Shown piece after piece: positions 16,564 to 24,977 of a stretch of DNA of 64,000 bases. The notes under the pieces were generated by a model, which did no database searches, was not told the DNA's origin, and was given only the letters and a program-made list of their open reading frames with translations. A program made the position numbers and the translations under genes. The DNA is from Pseudomonas fluorescens (lineage in GTDB: Bacteria; Pseudomonadota; Gammaproteobacteria; Pseudomonadales; Pseudomonadaceae): assembly GCF_001307275.1 (NCBI RefSeq), contig NZ_CP012831.1, positions 5,696,501-5,760,500 on the forward strand, given 5' to 3'. Every line of letters starts with the position of its first letter. The first letter of the stretch is position 1.

Positions 16564-18579
16564 ATGCAGAGCACGTTGATCTCAGTAGGGTGTAACCGCT
16601 TGCACAAGCGCGATGGCAGTGTGGTCGCCTTTGATGCGGACAAGATCCGCCAGGCGCTGATCGCCGCCGGCAAGGCCACCGGTGAGTATGCCGAAGCCGA
16701 GGCCGAAGGGTTGCTCGAGGCGGTATTGGCAAGGCTGGAAGGGCAGTCGCGGTTGAACGTCGAGCAGATCCAGGACCGCGTCGAGCGCGTTCTGATGGAC
16801 GCCGGGTATTTCCTGTCCATGCGCGCCTACATCGTCTATCGCGAGCAACACGGACGCCTGCGTCGGGATCGTCGTACGCTGGTGGAAGTCGCCACTTCGA
16901 TGAACGAATACCTGGATCGCGAAGACTGGCGCGTGCAGGCCAACGCCAACCAGGGCTATTCCCTCGGCGGGCTGATTCTCAACGTATCGGGCAAGGTCAC
17001 CGCCAATTACTGGCTCGACGAAGTCTACAGCCAGGCCATCGGCGAGGCGCACCGCGAGGCGGACCTGCATATCCACGACCTGGACATGCTCGCCGGCTAC
17101 TGTGCCGGCTGGTCCTTGCGCACCCTCTTGCATGAAGGCCTCAACGGCGTGCCAGGGCGGGTCGAGGCCGGGCCGCCCAAGCACCTGAGCAGCGCCCTGG
17201 GGCAGATGGTGAATTTCCTCGGCACCCTGCAAAACGAATGGGCCGGCGCCCAGGCGTTCAGCTCGTTCGACACCTACCTGGCGCCCTATGTGCGCAAGGA
17301 CCGGCTCAGCTACGACCAGGTTCGCCAGTCGTTGCAGGAGTTCATCTACAACCTCAACGTGCCGTCGCGCTGGGGCACGCAAACCCCGTTCACCAACCTG
17401 ACGTTCGACTGGGTCTGCCCCCAGGATCTGCGCGAACAGATCCCGGTCATCGGCGGTGAAGAAATGCCGTTTGCCTACGGTGATCTGCAAGCGGAAATGG
17501 AGTTGATCAACCGCGCCTACATCGAGGTGATGCAGGCTGGCGATGCGAAAGGGCGGGTGTTCACCTTCCCGATCCCGACCTACAACATCACCCATGACTT
17601 CCCGTGGGACAGCGAGAACGCCGACCGGCTGTTCGAAATGACCGCCCGCTACGGCTTGCCGTATTTCCAGAACTTCCTCAACTCGGACATGCAACCCAAC
17701 CAAGTGCGGTCGATGTGCTGCCGCCTGCAACTGGACGTGCGCGAGCTGCTCAAGCGCGGCGGCGGCCTGTTCGGCTCGGCGGAGCAGACCGGGTCCCTGG
17801 GCGTGGTGACGATCAACTGCGCGCGCCTGGGCTACCTGTACAAAGGCAACACCAGCGGGTTACTGCAACGCATCGATACCCTGATGGAACTGGCGAAAGA
17901 GAGCCTGGAGGTCAAGCGCAAGGTCATCCAGCATCACATGGATGCCGGTTTGTACCCCTACACCAAGCGCTACCTCGGCACGTTGCGCAACCACTTCTCC
18001 ACCATCGGCGTGAACGGCCTGCATGAAATGCTGCGCAATTTCACCGACGACCAGCAAGGCCTGCACACCGAGCAGGGCCGGGCATTCGCCCTGAAACTGC
18101 TGGATCACGTGCGGGCCACGTTGCTGCGTTTCCAGGAGGAAACCGGCCACCTCTACAACCTCGAAGCCACGCCCGCCGAAGGCACCACGTACCGCTTCGC
18201 CAAGGAAGACCTCAAGCGCTACCCGGATATCCTGCAGGCTGGCAGCCCGGTCGCGCCGTACTACACCAACTCGTCGCAACTGCCGGTGGGCTTCACCGAC
18301 GATCCGTTCGAAGCCCTGGAGTTGCAAGACGAACTGCAGTGCAAATACACCGGCGGGACCGTGTTGCACCTGTACATGGCCGAGCAGATTTCCTCGACAC
18401 AGGCCTGCAAGCAACTGGTGCGCAAGGCCCTGGGACGTTTCCGCCTGCCGTACCTGACCATCACACCGACCTTTTCCATCTGCCCGGTGCACGGCTACCT
18501 GGCCGGCGAACACGAGTTCTGCCCCAAATGCGACGAGGCCTTGCTGCTGCAACAGCAGTTGGCAGGCAGCGTTCACTGA
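16564..18579 (+). CDS. nrdD: Anaerobic (class III) ribonucleoside-triphosphate reductase, large subunit without its glycyl-radical tail
   Basis: A 671-residue protein with an N-terminal ATP-cone (residues 1-90, KRDGSVVAFDADKI) and the class III catalytic barrel, including NQVRSMCCRLQLD with the expected active-site Cys. Near the C terminus are the zinc ligands CPVHG...CPKC. The chain then ends at LAGSVH with TGA 18577-18579. Normal NrdD continues into a glycyl-radical motif of type RVxGY, absent here; it is supplied by the next ORF (18611-18772). ATG 16564 has GGAG 6 nt upstream; a GTG at 16549 is the alternative. An FNR box precedes the gene. Confidence 0.93.
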   Translation: MQSTLISVGCNRLHKRDGSVVAFDADKIRQALIAAGKATGEYAEAEAEGLLEAVLARLEGQSRLNVEQIQDRVERVLMDAGYFLSMRAYIVYREQHGRLRRDRRTLVEVATSMNEYLDREDWRVQANANQGYSLGGLILNVSGKVTANYWLDEVYSQAIGEAHREADLHIHDLDMLAGYCAGWSLRTLLHEGLNGVPGRVEAGPPKHLSSALGQMVNFLGTLQNEWAGAQAFSSFDTYLAPYVRKDRLSYDQVRQSLQEFIYNLNVPSRWGTQTPFTNLTFDWVCPQDLREQIPVIGGEEMPFAYGDLQAEMELINRAYIEVMQAGDAKGRVFTFPIPTYNITHDFPWDSENADRLFEMTARYGLPYFQNFLNSDMQPNQVRSMCCRLQLDVRELLKRGGGLFGSAEQTGSLGVVTINCARLGYLYKGNTSGLLQRIDTLMELAKESLEVKRKVIQHHMDAGLYPYTKRYLGTLRNHFSTIGVNGLHEMLRNFTDDQQGLHTEQGRAFALKLLDHVRATLLRFQEETGHLYNLEATPAEGTTYRFAKEDLKRYPDILQAGSPVAPYYTNSSQLPVGFTDDPFEALELQDELQCKYTGGTVLHLYMAEQISSTQACKQLVRKALGRFRLPYLTITPTFSICPVHGYLAGEHEFCPKCDEALLLQQQLAGSVH

Positions 18580-18610
18580 TCCGATCCATCGACCGCAAGG
18601 AGCTTCACCC

Positions 18611-18772
18611 ATGAATGCATCACAAAGCCTTCCACAAGCACAGCGTCAACGTTGTGAAGTCTGGACCCGGGTGATGGGGTATCACCGCCCGGTGGCGGCC
18701 TTCAACCCCGGTAAGCAATCCGAGCATCGTGAGCGGGTGCACTTCACCGAACGCGCGGCCGGGCGTCCATGA
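18611..18772 (+). CDS. Small separate NrdD glycyl-radical domain (53 residues)
   Basis: This short ORF is in a different frame from nrdD, starting 31 nt after its stop. It has its own Shine-Dalgarno (AAGGAG, 8 nt before ATG). The product contains CEVWTRVMGYHRPVAAFNPGK. RVMGY fits the glycyl-radical motif of class III reductases, with Gly23 as the expected radical site. Its TGA overlaps the nrdG ATG (ATGA), so translation of the radical domain and its activase is coupled. A single frameshift could fuse the frames, but the dedicated ribosome-binding site argues for a genuine split. YfiD, a detachable glycyl-radical part for pyruvate formate-lyase, is a functional precedent. Confidence 0.85.
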   Translation: MNASQSLPQAQRQRCEVWTRVMGYHRPVAAFNPGKQSEHRERVHFTERAAGRP

Positions 18773-19464
18773 GTCGAGTGCTACGGGTTGGGGGCATGGT
18801 GCCCCTGACCACCCTCGATTATCCGGGCCAACTGGCCTGTGTGCTGTTTTGCCAGGGGTGTGCCTGGCGTTGTCGTTATTGCCATAACCCGCAACTGATC
18901 CCGCCACGCGGCAGCGAGGAGGTGGATTGGTGTCGGGTGTTGGCGTTCCTGCAACGCCGTCAGGACCTGCTCGACGCCGTGGTGTTCAGCGGCGGCGAGC
19001 CGACCTTGCAGGACGGCCTGGCGCCGGCCATGGAGCAAGTGCGGCAGATGGGTTTTCGCATCGGCCTGCACAGCGCCGGCATCAAGCCGGCGGCCTTCGC
19101 CAAAGTGGTCGGGCTTGCCGACTGGGTGGGGTTCGACATCAAGGCCTTGCCCGAAGATGCCCTGGAGGTGACCCGGGTCGAAGGCAGCGGCGCCGCCAAC
19201 TGGCGCAGCCTCGACCACCTGCTGGACAGCGGCGTTGATTATGAATGTCGCACGACGGTGCACTGGCATCTGTTCGACCCCGAACGCCTGTTGACCCTGG
19301 CCAGACGCTTGAGCGAACGCGGTGTCAACCGGTTTGCCGTGCAACTGGTGCGCACCGCGCGGATGCTCGACCCGCATCTTTCCAGTGTCTCGGCGCAGGC
19401 CTCGCAGCCGGAGCTGTGGGCCACGATGCGCGAGTTGTTTCCTTCGTTCGTGTTGCGTAGTTGA
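18769..19464 (+). CDS. nrdG: Anaerobic ribonucleotide reductase activating protein NrdG
   Basis: A 231-residue radical SAM activase that would generate the glycyl radical on the NrdD system. The CxxxCxxC cluster motif is seen as CAWRCRYC around residue 31, and VFSGGEPTLQ is the Gly-rich SAM-binding segment. It is longer than E. coli NrdG (154) and resembles the YjjW/PflA-like NrdG type common in pseudomonads. It starts inside the stop codon of the glycyl-radical ORF, and the trio nrdD, small ORF and nrdG forms one operon. Confidence 0.93.
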   Translation: MSRVLRVGGMVPLTTLDYPGQLACVLFCQGCAWRCRYCHNPQLIPPRGSEEVDWCRVLAFLQRRQDLLDAVVFSGGEPTLQDGLAPAMEQVRQMGFRIGLHSAGIKPAAFAKVVGLADWVGFDIKALPEDALEVTRVEGSGAANWRSLDHLLDSGVDYECRTTVHWHLFDPERLLTLARRLSERGVNRFAVQLVRTARMLDPHLSSVSAQASQPELWATMRELFPSFVLRS

Positions 19465-19500
19465 GGGATTGCAGGTTTGAGTGCCTGCCTGCCAAACCCC

Positions 19501-19588
19501 TGTGGGAGCGAGCTTGCTCGCGATAGCGGTGGGTCAGCTGCAGTGATGTTGGCTGTGCAACGTCATCGCGAGCAAGCTCGCTCCCACC
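19501..19588. repeat. REP pair (GTGGGAGCGAGC type) between nrdG and ftrD
   Basis: An inverted pair with outer arms TGTGGGAGCGAGCTTGCTCG and CGAGCAAGCTCGCTCCCACC lies between the ends of two convergent transcription units. It may also act as a bidirectional RNA 3'-end structure. No T-rich terminator is obvious. Confidence 0.85.
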
Positions 19589-19600
19589 GGATTTAGTGTG

Positions 19601-20968
19601 TTACCACCCCCAAAACTGCAACCACCACCCATAACCCACCAGACCGCTGGCCACTATCAGGCAGGCCATGGCGGGCAGTCGCTGAACGGGCGATGCAGAC
19701 GTCTGTTCCAGGCGTTTCCAACCCAGCCACAGGCTCCAGGCTATCGCCGCCACCAACAATCCGGCTCGAGCCGGTTGCACCCACTCGAGCAACAACCCTT
19801 CATAGCGCAGTAACTTGACGGTGGTGGCCGACAGGCCGAGGAACAGGCCTGCGCCGCCAAGGGGCGTCAGGGTGACGGCCAGGGGCAAATACTCTGCGCA
19901 ATCGCCGGCGAGTCGTGCCGCCAGGCGCATCAGCAGCATCAGCGAAGTCCCCAGCAACAGGGCGCTCATGCCCAAATAGGCGACGATGCAAAAGCCATCG
20001 AGCCAACTGAAGCTGTCGTTGAGTTGCGGATAGTGCGTCAGCAGCCACCAGGGCGCGTTGTCTTGCAGCGGCCAGAACCGGTCGTGTGCCACCAGCCATT
20101 GCGCCAGTGCCTGCTTCAGGGTGATGAACCAGGGGCTGACGGTCCATTGAAAGGCCCCCATGGCCAGGCCGATGACGCCGAACAGCAGCAAGCGCACATC
20201 CCAGGGCGAGAGCGTGGTGGGCGTTGACTGAAGGATTTCCTGGTTGCTGGAGCGGGCGATCAGGCGCACCGCATCGCGCTGGCCGCTGCAGCGACCACAG
20301 GCGTGGCAATCGGTGGCGCCGCGCATTCGGCGGATGTCCAGCAAGGGCGCGCAGTTGGGTGCGGGGCGACGCGGCGCAGGGTTTTCCAGCCAGCGTTGTT
20401 CGTCTACTTGAAAGTGCATCGGTGCCAGGCGGGCGAGGAGGGCGAAGACGCCACTGACCGGACACAGGTAACGGCACCACACTCGCTTGCCACGGGCGAA
20501 CAGCAGGCCAACGATCACTGCCGCGACGGTCGAGCCACCCAGGATCAGCAGCGCCGCCTGGGCATAGTCGTAGACGCTGATGAGTTGGCCATAAATCGTC
20601 GTCAGGCAGAACGCCAGGGTCGGCCAGCCGGCCCAGCGCACGCTTCTCGGCACACCCAGGCCTTTGCCGTAGCGACTGGCCCATTCACTCAAGGCGCCTT
20701 CGGGGCACAGCACGCCACACCAGAGCCGACCGAACAAGACGATCGAGAGCAATACGAACGGCCACCACAGGCCCCAGAACAGGAACTGCGCCAACAGCGT
20801 GAGGTTGTCGAACAGGTGCGCCTGACTGCTGGGCAATGGCAACAGGGCGGGTATCACCAGCAGCACCGCGTAGAACAGCACCACCGCCCATTGCACGGCA
20901 CGAATGGTCGCGCCGTGGCGCCGCATGCCGTCGCCCAGGCGCTGGAGCCAGGGGTTCAGGTGGGGCAT
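19601..20968 (-). CDS. ftrD: Membrane polyferredoxin of the Ftr iron importer (FtrD-like)
   Basis: A 455-residue inner-membrane protein with about ten hydrophobic segments. Cys motifs CGVLCPEGALSE, CRYLCPVSGVF and CHACGRCSGQRDA are typical of NapH/CcoG-like iron-sulfur membrane proteins. In FtrABCD (known from Bordetella and Brucella) FtrD accepts electrons during oxidation-coupled ferrous iron uptake. I chose ATG 20968 (MPHLNPWLQ), preceded by GGAGGAAAACC. It overlaps the end of ftrC by 13 bp. A longer in-frame start at 21031 would lie deeper inside ftrC. Confidence 0.85.
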   Translation of the reverse strand: MPHLNPWLQRLGDGMRRHGATIRAVQWAVVLFYAVLLVIPALLPLPSSQAHLFDNLTLLAQFLFWGLWWPFVLLSIVLFGRLWCGVLCPEGALSEWASRYGKGLGVPRSVRWAGWPTLAFCLTTIYGQLISVYDYAQAALLILGGSTVAAVIVGLLFARGKRVWCRYLCPVSGVFALLARLAPMHFQVDEQRWLENPAPRRPAPNCAPLLDIRRMRGATDCHACGRCSGQRDAVRLIARSSNQEILQSTPTTLSPWDVRLLLFGVIGLAMGAFQWTVSPWFITLKQALAQWLVAHDRFWPLQDNAPWWLLTHYPQLNDSFSWLDGFCIVAYLGMSALLLGTSLMLLMRLAARLAGDCAEYLPLAVTLTPLGGAGLFLGLSATTVKLLRYEGLLLEWVQPARAGLLVAAIAWSLWLGWKRLEQTSASPVQRLPAMACLIVASGLVGYGWWLQFWGW

Positions 20969-21810
20969 GGCAGGTTTTCCTCCTTGGGTGTCCGCAACCA
21001 TCCTGCGACGGCCAGCCAATAGCCAAGCCATACCAGCAAGGTCAGCGCGCTGGGACTGGCGCGATACCCGGCGAAATCGGCGAGGAATCCGCCCAGGCCA
21101 TGGCCGTCGTCCAGTATCGCGCTACTGTTCCACAGTGCATCGCCAATGCCACGGTACACCGGCTCGGGCCAATCCATCGCGAGCAATTGCCCGCCGATCC
21201 GCTCGATGCCGCTGACCAGCAACGCCGCACCCAACAGCAGCAGGATCGCTTCGCTGATGGCGAAGAAACGCCGCCAGGAGATGAACCGGCGACTGCCGTG
21301 GAGCAAGGAAACGCTCAACAGCGCCAGCACCAGGCCAGCGATTGCACCCACGGCGAACAGGCCCAGTGACGGCCCTTGCAAGCGGGCGCCGGCGCCGTAC
21401 AGGAAGACCACGGTTTCACTGCCTTCGCGGCTGACCGCCAGTAGCGCCAGCACCATCAGGCCCAGGCCACCCTGGCGGTTCAGGCGCTGGTCGGCTTGGC
21501 GCGACAGGTTCTGCTTCAGTGTCCCCGCGTTGCGATGCATCCAGCCGACCATTTGCACGATCAACAGACTCGCGATCAACGCCAGCGAAGCCTGGAACCA
21601 TTCATTGGCGCTGCCGCTCATGGCTTCGCCGGCCAGCAGGATCAAACCGGCCAATACGCCCGACAACAGCAAGCCGAGCAGTGCGCCGCTCCATAGGTAC
21701 CGCAACAGATGGCTGGCCTGTTGTTGCCGGCTGACCCAGGCCTGGAGGATACCGATCACCAACAACGCCTCGACGCTTTCGCGCCAGACAATAAACATCG
21801 ATTGAGTCAT
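20956..21810 (-). CDS. ftrC: FTR1-family ferrous iron permease (FtrC-like)
   Basis: A 284-residue permease with about seven transmembrane helices. Both REXXE iron-binding motifs of the FTR1/EfeU family are present: RESVEALL in helix 1 and REGSETVV in the fourth helix. ATG 21810 (MTQSMFIVWRES) is preceded by a purine-rich GCAGGAGGC region. It sits between ftrB and ftrD in one operon. Confidence 0.93.
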   Translation of the reverse strand: MTQSMFIVWRESVEALLVIGILQAWVSRQQQASHLLRYLWSGALLGLLLSGVLAGLILLAGEAMSGSANEWFQASLALIASLLIVQMVGWMHRNAGTLKQNLSRQADQRLNRQGGLGLMVLALLAVSREGSETVVFLYGAGARLQGPSLGLFAVGAIAGLVLALLSVSLLHGSRRFISWRRFFAISEAILLLLGAALLVSGIERIGGQLLAMDWPEPVYRGIGDALWNSSAILDDGHGLGGFLADFAGYRASPSALTLLVWLGYWLAVAGWLRTPKEENLPCPT

Positions 21811-21832
21811 GCAAATGCCTCCTGCAGGCCGA

Positions 21833-22177
21833 TCATTGGGCGAGAATCCCGCCCTCGGGCAGTTGCGGGTTGAATTCATCGAAAAACGGATAGTGCCCGG
21901 GGCGCAGCGGATGGATGACCACGAAGGTCGTGACGCCGGGCGAGAGCACTTTTTCGACGCGCAATGGCGTGCTTTCGAATTCCGCCGGACCCTGGCCGAC
22001 ATTCTTCAGCACGATCTTGAAGCGTTGCCCGGCCGGCACTTCCAGCTGCGACGGCGTGAAATGCCCGTCGCGCATGCTCAACTCATAGGTGGGCAGTTCG
22101 GCCTGGGCGATTGACGGCAGCAGCAGACCGGCCAGCATCAGCCAGGCCAGGCATGACGGCCAGGATCGGCGGCGCAT
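21833..22177 (-). CDS. ftrB: Periplasmic cupredoxin-like protein (FtrB-like)
   Basis: A 114-residue exported protein with signal peptide (WPSCLAWLMLAGLLLPSIAQA) and a cupredoxin fold: ELSMRDGHFTPSQLEVPAGQ and FVVIHPLRPGHYPFFDEF. FtrB is proposed to oxidise ferrous iron delivered by FtrA before FtrC takes it in (literature model for FtrABCD). The usual blue-copper Cys is not evident in this short sequence, so the copper ligands are atypical. It starts 3 bp after the ftrA stop. Confidence 0.88.
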   Translation of the reverse strand: MRRRSWPSCLAWLMLAGLLLPSIAQAELPTYELSMRDGHFTPSQLEVPAGQRFKIVLKNVGQGPAEFESTPLRVEKVLSPGVTTFVVIHPLRPGHYPFFDEFNPQLPEGGILAQ

Positions 22178-22179
22178 GT

Positions 22180-22710
22180 TCAGTACCCGCCTTTTTTACC
22201 GATCCCGGCGTAGACGAATTCGTAATGCAGCTCGCAGCGTTCGAACCACGGCGCCACGCCGGTTTCCTTGTCGGTATGACGACCGAGGGACCCGTGGCCA
22301 CCCGGTGGCAGGACGGTGAAGGTCAATTGGTATTTGCCAGGGCCGAGCAACTTGACGTTGTCGCCGTAGTGCGGCCCGTCATTGGCGACCATGGCGTGGA
22401 AGTCGCCCTTGAGTTCGGTGTCGTTGCCTTGTTTTTTCAGCTGGAACGACACGTTGAGATAGGGTACGAAACTGCCTTCCTGAAAGCCTTGCTGGTTGTC
22501 CGCCGTGGCGCGGATGTCGGCTTCCAGGTGCACATCCGAATCTGCGGTGGCGCGCATCATGCCGGCGGGGGCCATTTCGATCGGTTGCAGGTACACCGCA
22601 CCGACTTCCAGCCCCGGGCACAGTTGCGGTTCGCCGATGGGGTATTCCTTGGCCTGGGCCAGCGGTGCGAGCAACAGCAGGGCGAGGGACAACGGAGCAA
22701 CGGGGCGCAT
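22180..22710 (-). CDS. ftrA: Periplasmic iron-binding protein, P19/Tpd family (FtrA-like)
   Basis: A 176-residue periplasmic protein with signal peptide (PLSLALLLLAPLAQA), followed by KEYPIGEP. The motifs EMAPAGMM, DVHLEADI and YGDNVKLLGPGKYQL are typical of P19 copper-dependent iron transporters. It is the first gene of the ftrABCD operon and probably delivers iron to FtrB/FtrC. A Fur-box-like sequence lies about 55 bp upstream. Confidence 0.93.
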   Translation of the reverse strand: MRPVAPLSLALLLLAPLAQAKEYPIGEPQLCPGLEVGAVYLQPIEMAPAGMMRATADSDVHLEADIRATADNQQGFQEGSFVPYLNVSFQLKKQGNDTELKGDFHAMVANDGPHYGDNVKLLGPGKYQLTFTVLPPGGHGSLGRHTDKETGVAPWFERCELHYEFVYAGIGKKGGY

Positions 22711-22763
22711 GATGACTTCCTGGTTGGCTAAATGATGGCGCCGAGTCTAGGAAGCTTCGCTGC

Positions 22764-22782
22764 GAATAATAATGATTCTTGT
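22764..22782. promoter_or_regulatory. Fur box candidate upstream of ftrA
   Basis: GAATAATAATGATTCTTGT matches the 19-bp Fur consensus GATAATGATAATCATTATC at 12 of 19 positions, with partial dyad symmetry. It lies 54 bp before the ftrA ATG on the minus strand, which fits iron-repressed transcription of the importer. Confidence 0.6.
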
Positions 22783-22839
22783 CAATTTTCAGCGCGAAAT
22801 TTTGCTCGGGGAGCATTTGTTGCTCGCGCGCGGCTGTTC

Positions 22840-22853
22840 TTGATCGGGATCAA
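22840..22853 (+). promoter_or_regulatory. Perfect Anr/Dnr box upstream of the DUF3079 gene
   Basis: TTGATCGGGATCAA is an exact TTGAT-N4-ATCAA palindrome, 60 bp before ATG 22914. A -41.5 centre would give a start site near 22888. The divergent ftrA promoter lies on the other side, so an effect on iron uptake is also possible. Confidence 0.8.
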
Positions 22854-22913
22854 GGGTGGCGCTGTCCCGACGGGGTAGGGTACGGGCACACCCATCTGTT
22901 ATGCGGGGTCGCC

Positions 22914-23141
22914 ATGGCAAAGCCTTTTCCCATCAGTCCCAAACATCCCGAGCGCATTTGCTGGGGCTGTGATCGTTACTGTCCGACCACTGCGTTGGCC
23001 TGTGGGAATGGTGCCGATCGAACCATGCACCCGGCCGAGATGATTGGGGACGATTGGTACTTGCATGGTGATTGGGGGCTGGAGCTGGTCGATATTACCG
23101 CCAAGGTCATCGATCCCAGCGCCACTCACATGAAGGAATGA
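22914..23141 (+). CDS. Small Cys-rich DUF3079-like protein
   Basis: A 75-residue soluble protein with Cys16, Cys19, Cys23 and Cys30 in CWGCDRYCPTTALAC. The CxxCxxxCP spacing recalls half of a ferredoxin cluster or a zinc site. I assign DUF3079 from memory of the family (KPFPISPKHPERICWGCD), function unknown. The upstream Anr box predicts expression at low oxygen. ATG 22914 was chosen because the extended frame to 22779 would run over the Anr box; the Shine-Dalgarno (GGGG at 22904-22907) is weak. Confidence 0.75.
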   Translation: MAKPFPISPKHPERICWGCDRYCPTTALACGNGADRTMHPAEMIGDDWYLHGDWGLELVDITAKVIDPSATHMKE

Positions 23142-23147
23142 AGCAAC

Positions 23148-23181
23148 CCTGTGGCGAGGGAGCAAGCTCCCTCGCCACAGG
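23148..23181. repeat. Near-perfect REP hairpin
   Basis: CCTGTGGCGAGGGAGC and its exact complement GCTCCCTCGCCACAGG are separated by AA only. This 16-bp stem lies between the converging DUF3079 and dipeptidase genes. It could end transcripts or protect 3' ends; no T-run follows. Confidence 0.85.
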
Positions 23182-23237
23182 AACCAAGCAAGCCTCAGGG
23201 GCAAGCAAGCTTCAAGTGAACGGTGTGGCTCGGACAA

Positions 23238-24977
23238 TCACAACTTCGGCAACTGCCCGATCCGCCCCATCATCTCGGTCACGATCTGCAAGTCCAACAG
23301 GAACTGCTCCACCGTCTTGAACTCGTTGTCGTTATGGCCGGTGTACTTGACGTCGGGCATCGCCAGGCCGAATTGCACGCCATTGGGCAAGTCATGGACC
23401 GAGGTGGCGCCGGCGGAGGTGCCGTATTTGTGTTCCATGCCCAGGTTCTCACTGGCCACGGCCAGCAGCGCCTTGACCCATTCACCCTCGGGGTTGCGGT
23501 ACATCGGCTCGTCGATGGAGTAATCGAAGGCCACGGCGACCTTGGATTTCTTGCTCCAGGCGGCCAATTTATCGGCAATGTCAGTCTTGATCGCTTCGGT
23601 GGGCTTGCCGACCGGTACCCGCAGGTTGACCGCAAGCTTGAAGGTCTTCTCATCCATCCCGACGAAGGTCAGGGACGCGGTCAGCGGGCCCATGAAGGCA
23701 TCGGAAAAGCCAATCCCCAGTTTGCTGCCCAGATAGTCCAGGCCCCAGTTGTCGGCGGCGTAGCGGGCGGCGTCGGTGATGTGGTTGTGCTTGAGCGCGA
23801 CCTTGCCGTCCAGGCCATTGATGAAGTCCAGCATCCGCGCGACCGGGTTGACGCCTGACTCGGGCTCGGAGGAGTGGGCGGATACGCCGGTGAAGGTCAG
23901 TTGCACGTCCTTGCCGACGACTTGGGTGCCCACTTCGAAATTGCCGCCGTTGCGCTTGGCATAGTCGGTAGCGGCCTTGAGCAGGTCGGCGGCCAGTTCG
24001 GCAGGCTTGTCGCCGGTAAAGGTGGCCACGGAGGTCGACGGAATCTGATTGGTCGCCAGGCCGCCGGTCAATGCGGTGATTTGCGCGCCCTTGCCCTGTG
24101 CGGTACGCCGGGCGAAGTTCGCCATGACCGTGCCGTAGCCTTTCTCGGCAATCACCACCGGGTAGCCGCCATCCAGTGCCAGGTTGTAGTTGGGCGTCGG
24201 GTTGCGTTCGAAATAATAGGGGATGGCGTCACCGGTGGTTTCCTCGGTGGTGTCGACCAGCAGCTTGAAGTTGCGCGCCAGTGGCAGTTTTTCTTCCTTG
24301 ATGATCTTCATGGCGTAGAGCGCCACGACGATGCCGTTCTTGTCGTCCTCGGTGCCCCGGCCATACATGCGGTCGCCCACCAGGGTGACCTTGAACGGAT
24401 CGAGGCGGGTGCCGTCTTTCAACACCCAGTTTTGCGGCGTGACCGGCACCACGTCGGCATGGGCATGGATACCGACGACTTCGTCACCGCTGCCTTCGAG
24501 GGAAATCTCATAGACGCGGTTGTCGATGTTGCGGAAGTTCAGCTTGAACGCCTCGGCCAGGCTTTTGATCTTGTCGGCGATCTTGAGGAATTCCGGATTC
24601 TCGTGCTGGGCTACACCGTCCTTGCGAAAGGTCGGGATGGCGACCAGTTCCTTCAGCGTCTCGGTGGCGGCTGTGCCGTATTTCACTCGGGCGTAGAGGC
24701 CCAGCAGGCGATGGATTTCGTTCTGTTGTTCAGCCGACAGGGTTTTGTTGTCCTGGAAGGCGCTGATGGCCGGGCCGAGGTTCGCGGTTTTGGCGAGGTC
24801 GTTTTTGGCTACTTCCGCGAGGAACTGCCGGAAATCGGTGACGGAGGTGTCGGAAAAGGTTTTGACGAGGGTCGCGCTTTGTTGTGCGGTGATATTGGCG
24901 TTGGCCGACATCGCGAATGACGACAGGCTGGACAGTACGAGGGTGGCGACGGCAAGACGCTTGAACGGGAAGTTCAT
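23238..24977 (-). CDS. Exported M20-family dipeptidase
   Basis: This 579-residue protein has a signal peptide (RLAVATLVLSSLSSFAMSANA) and a metallopeptidase domain of the M20 dipeptidase type (PepV-like). Metal and catalytic segments are GIHAHADVVPV, GRGTEDDKNG and DTTEETTGD, then a lid domain and HNDNEFKTVEQF near the C terminus. It probably cleaves peptides in the periplasm; the substrate is not known. ATG 24977 (MNFPFKRL) suits the signal peptide; in-frame starts at 24989 and 25025 have no better ribosome-binding site. Confidence 0.85.
   Translation of the reverse strand: MNFPFKRLAVATLVLSSLSSFAMSANANITAQQSATLVKTFSDTSVTDFRQFLAEVAKNDLAKTANLGPAISAFQDNKTLSAEQQNEIHRLLGLYARVKYGTAATETLKELVAIPTFRKDGVAQHENPEFLKIADKIKSLAEAFKLNFRNIDNRVYEISLEGSGDEVVGIHAHADVVPVTPQNWVLKDGTRLDPFKVTLVGDRMYGRGTEDDKNGIVVALYAMKIIKEEKLPLARNFKLLVDTTEETTGDAIPYYFERNPTPNYNLALDGGYPVVIAEKGYGTVMANFARRTAQGKGAQITALTGGLATNQIPSTSVATFTGDKPAELAADLLKAATDYAKRNGGNFEVGTQVVGKDVQLTFTGVSAHSSEPESGVNPVARMLDFINGLDGKVALKHNHITDAARYAADNWGLDYLGSKLGIGFSDAFMGPLTASLTFVGMDEKTFKLAVNLRVPVGKPTEAIKTDIADKLAAWSKKSKVAVAFDYSIDEPMYRNPEGEWVKALLAVASENLGMEHKYGTSAGATSVHDLPNGVQFGLAMPDVKYTGHNDNEFKTVEQFLLDLQIVTEMMGRIGQLPKL

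Noticed and set aside
18560..18772. Reading the glycyl-radical ORF as the broken end of nrdD (frameshift pseudogene)
   Set aside because: Possible in principle since a single shift would join the frames, but the small ORF has its own well-spaced AAGGAG and ATG and is coupled to nrdG by an ATGA overlap. I keep it as a separate gene.
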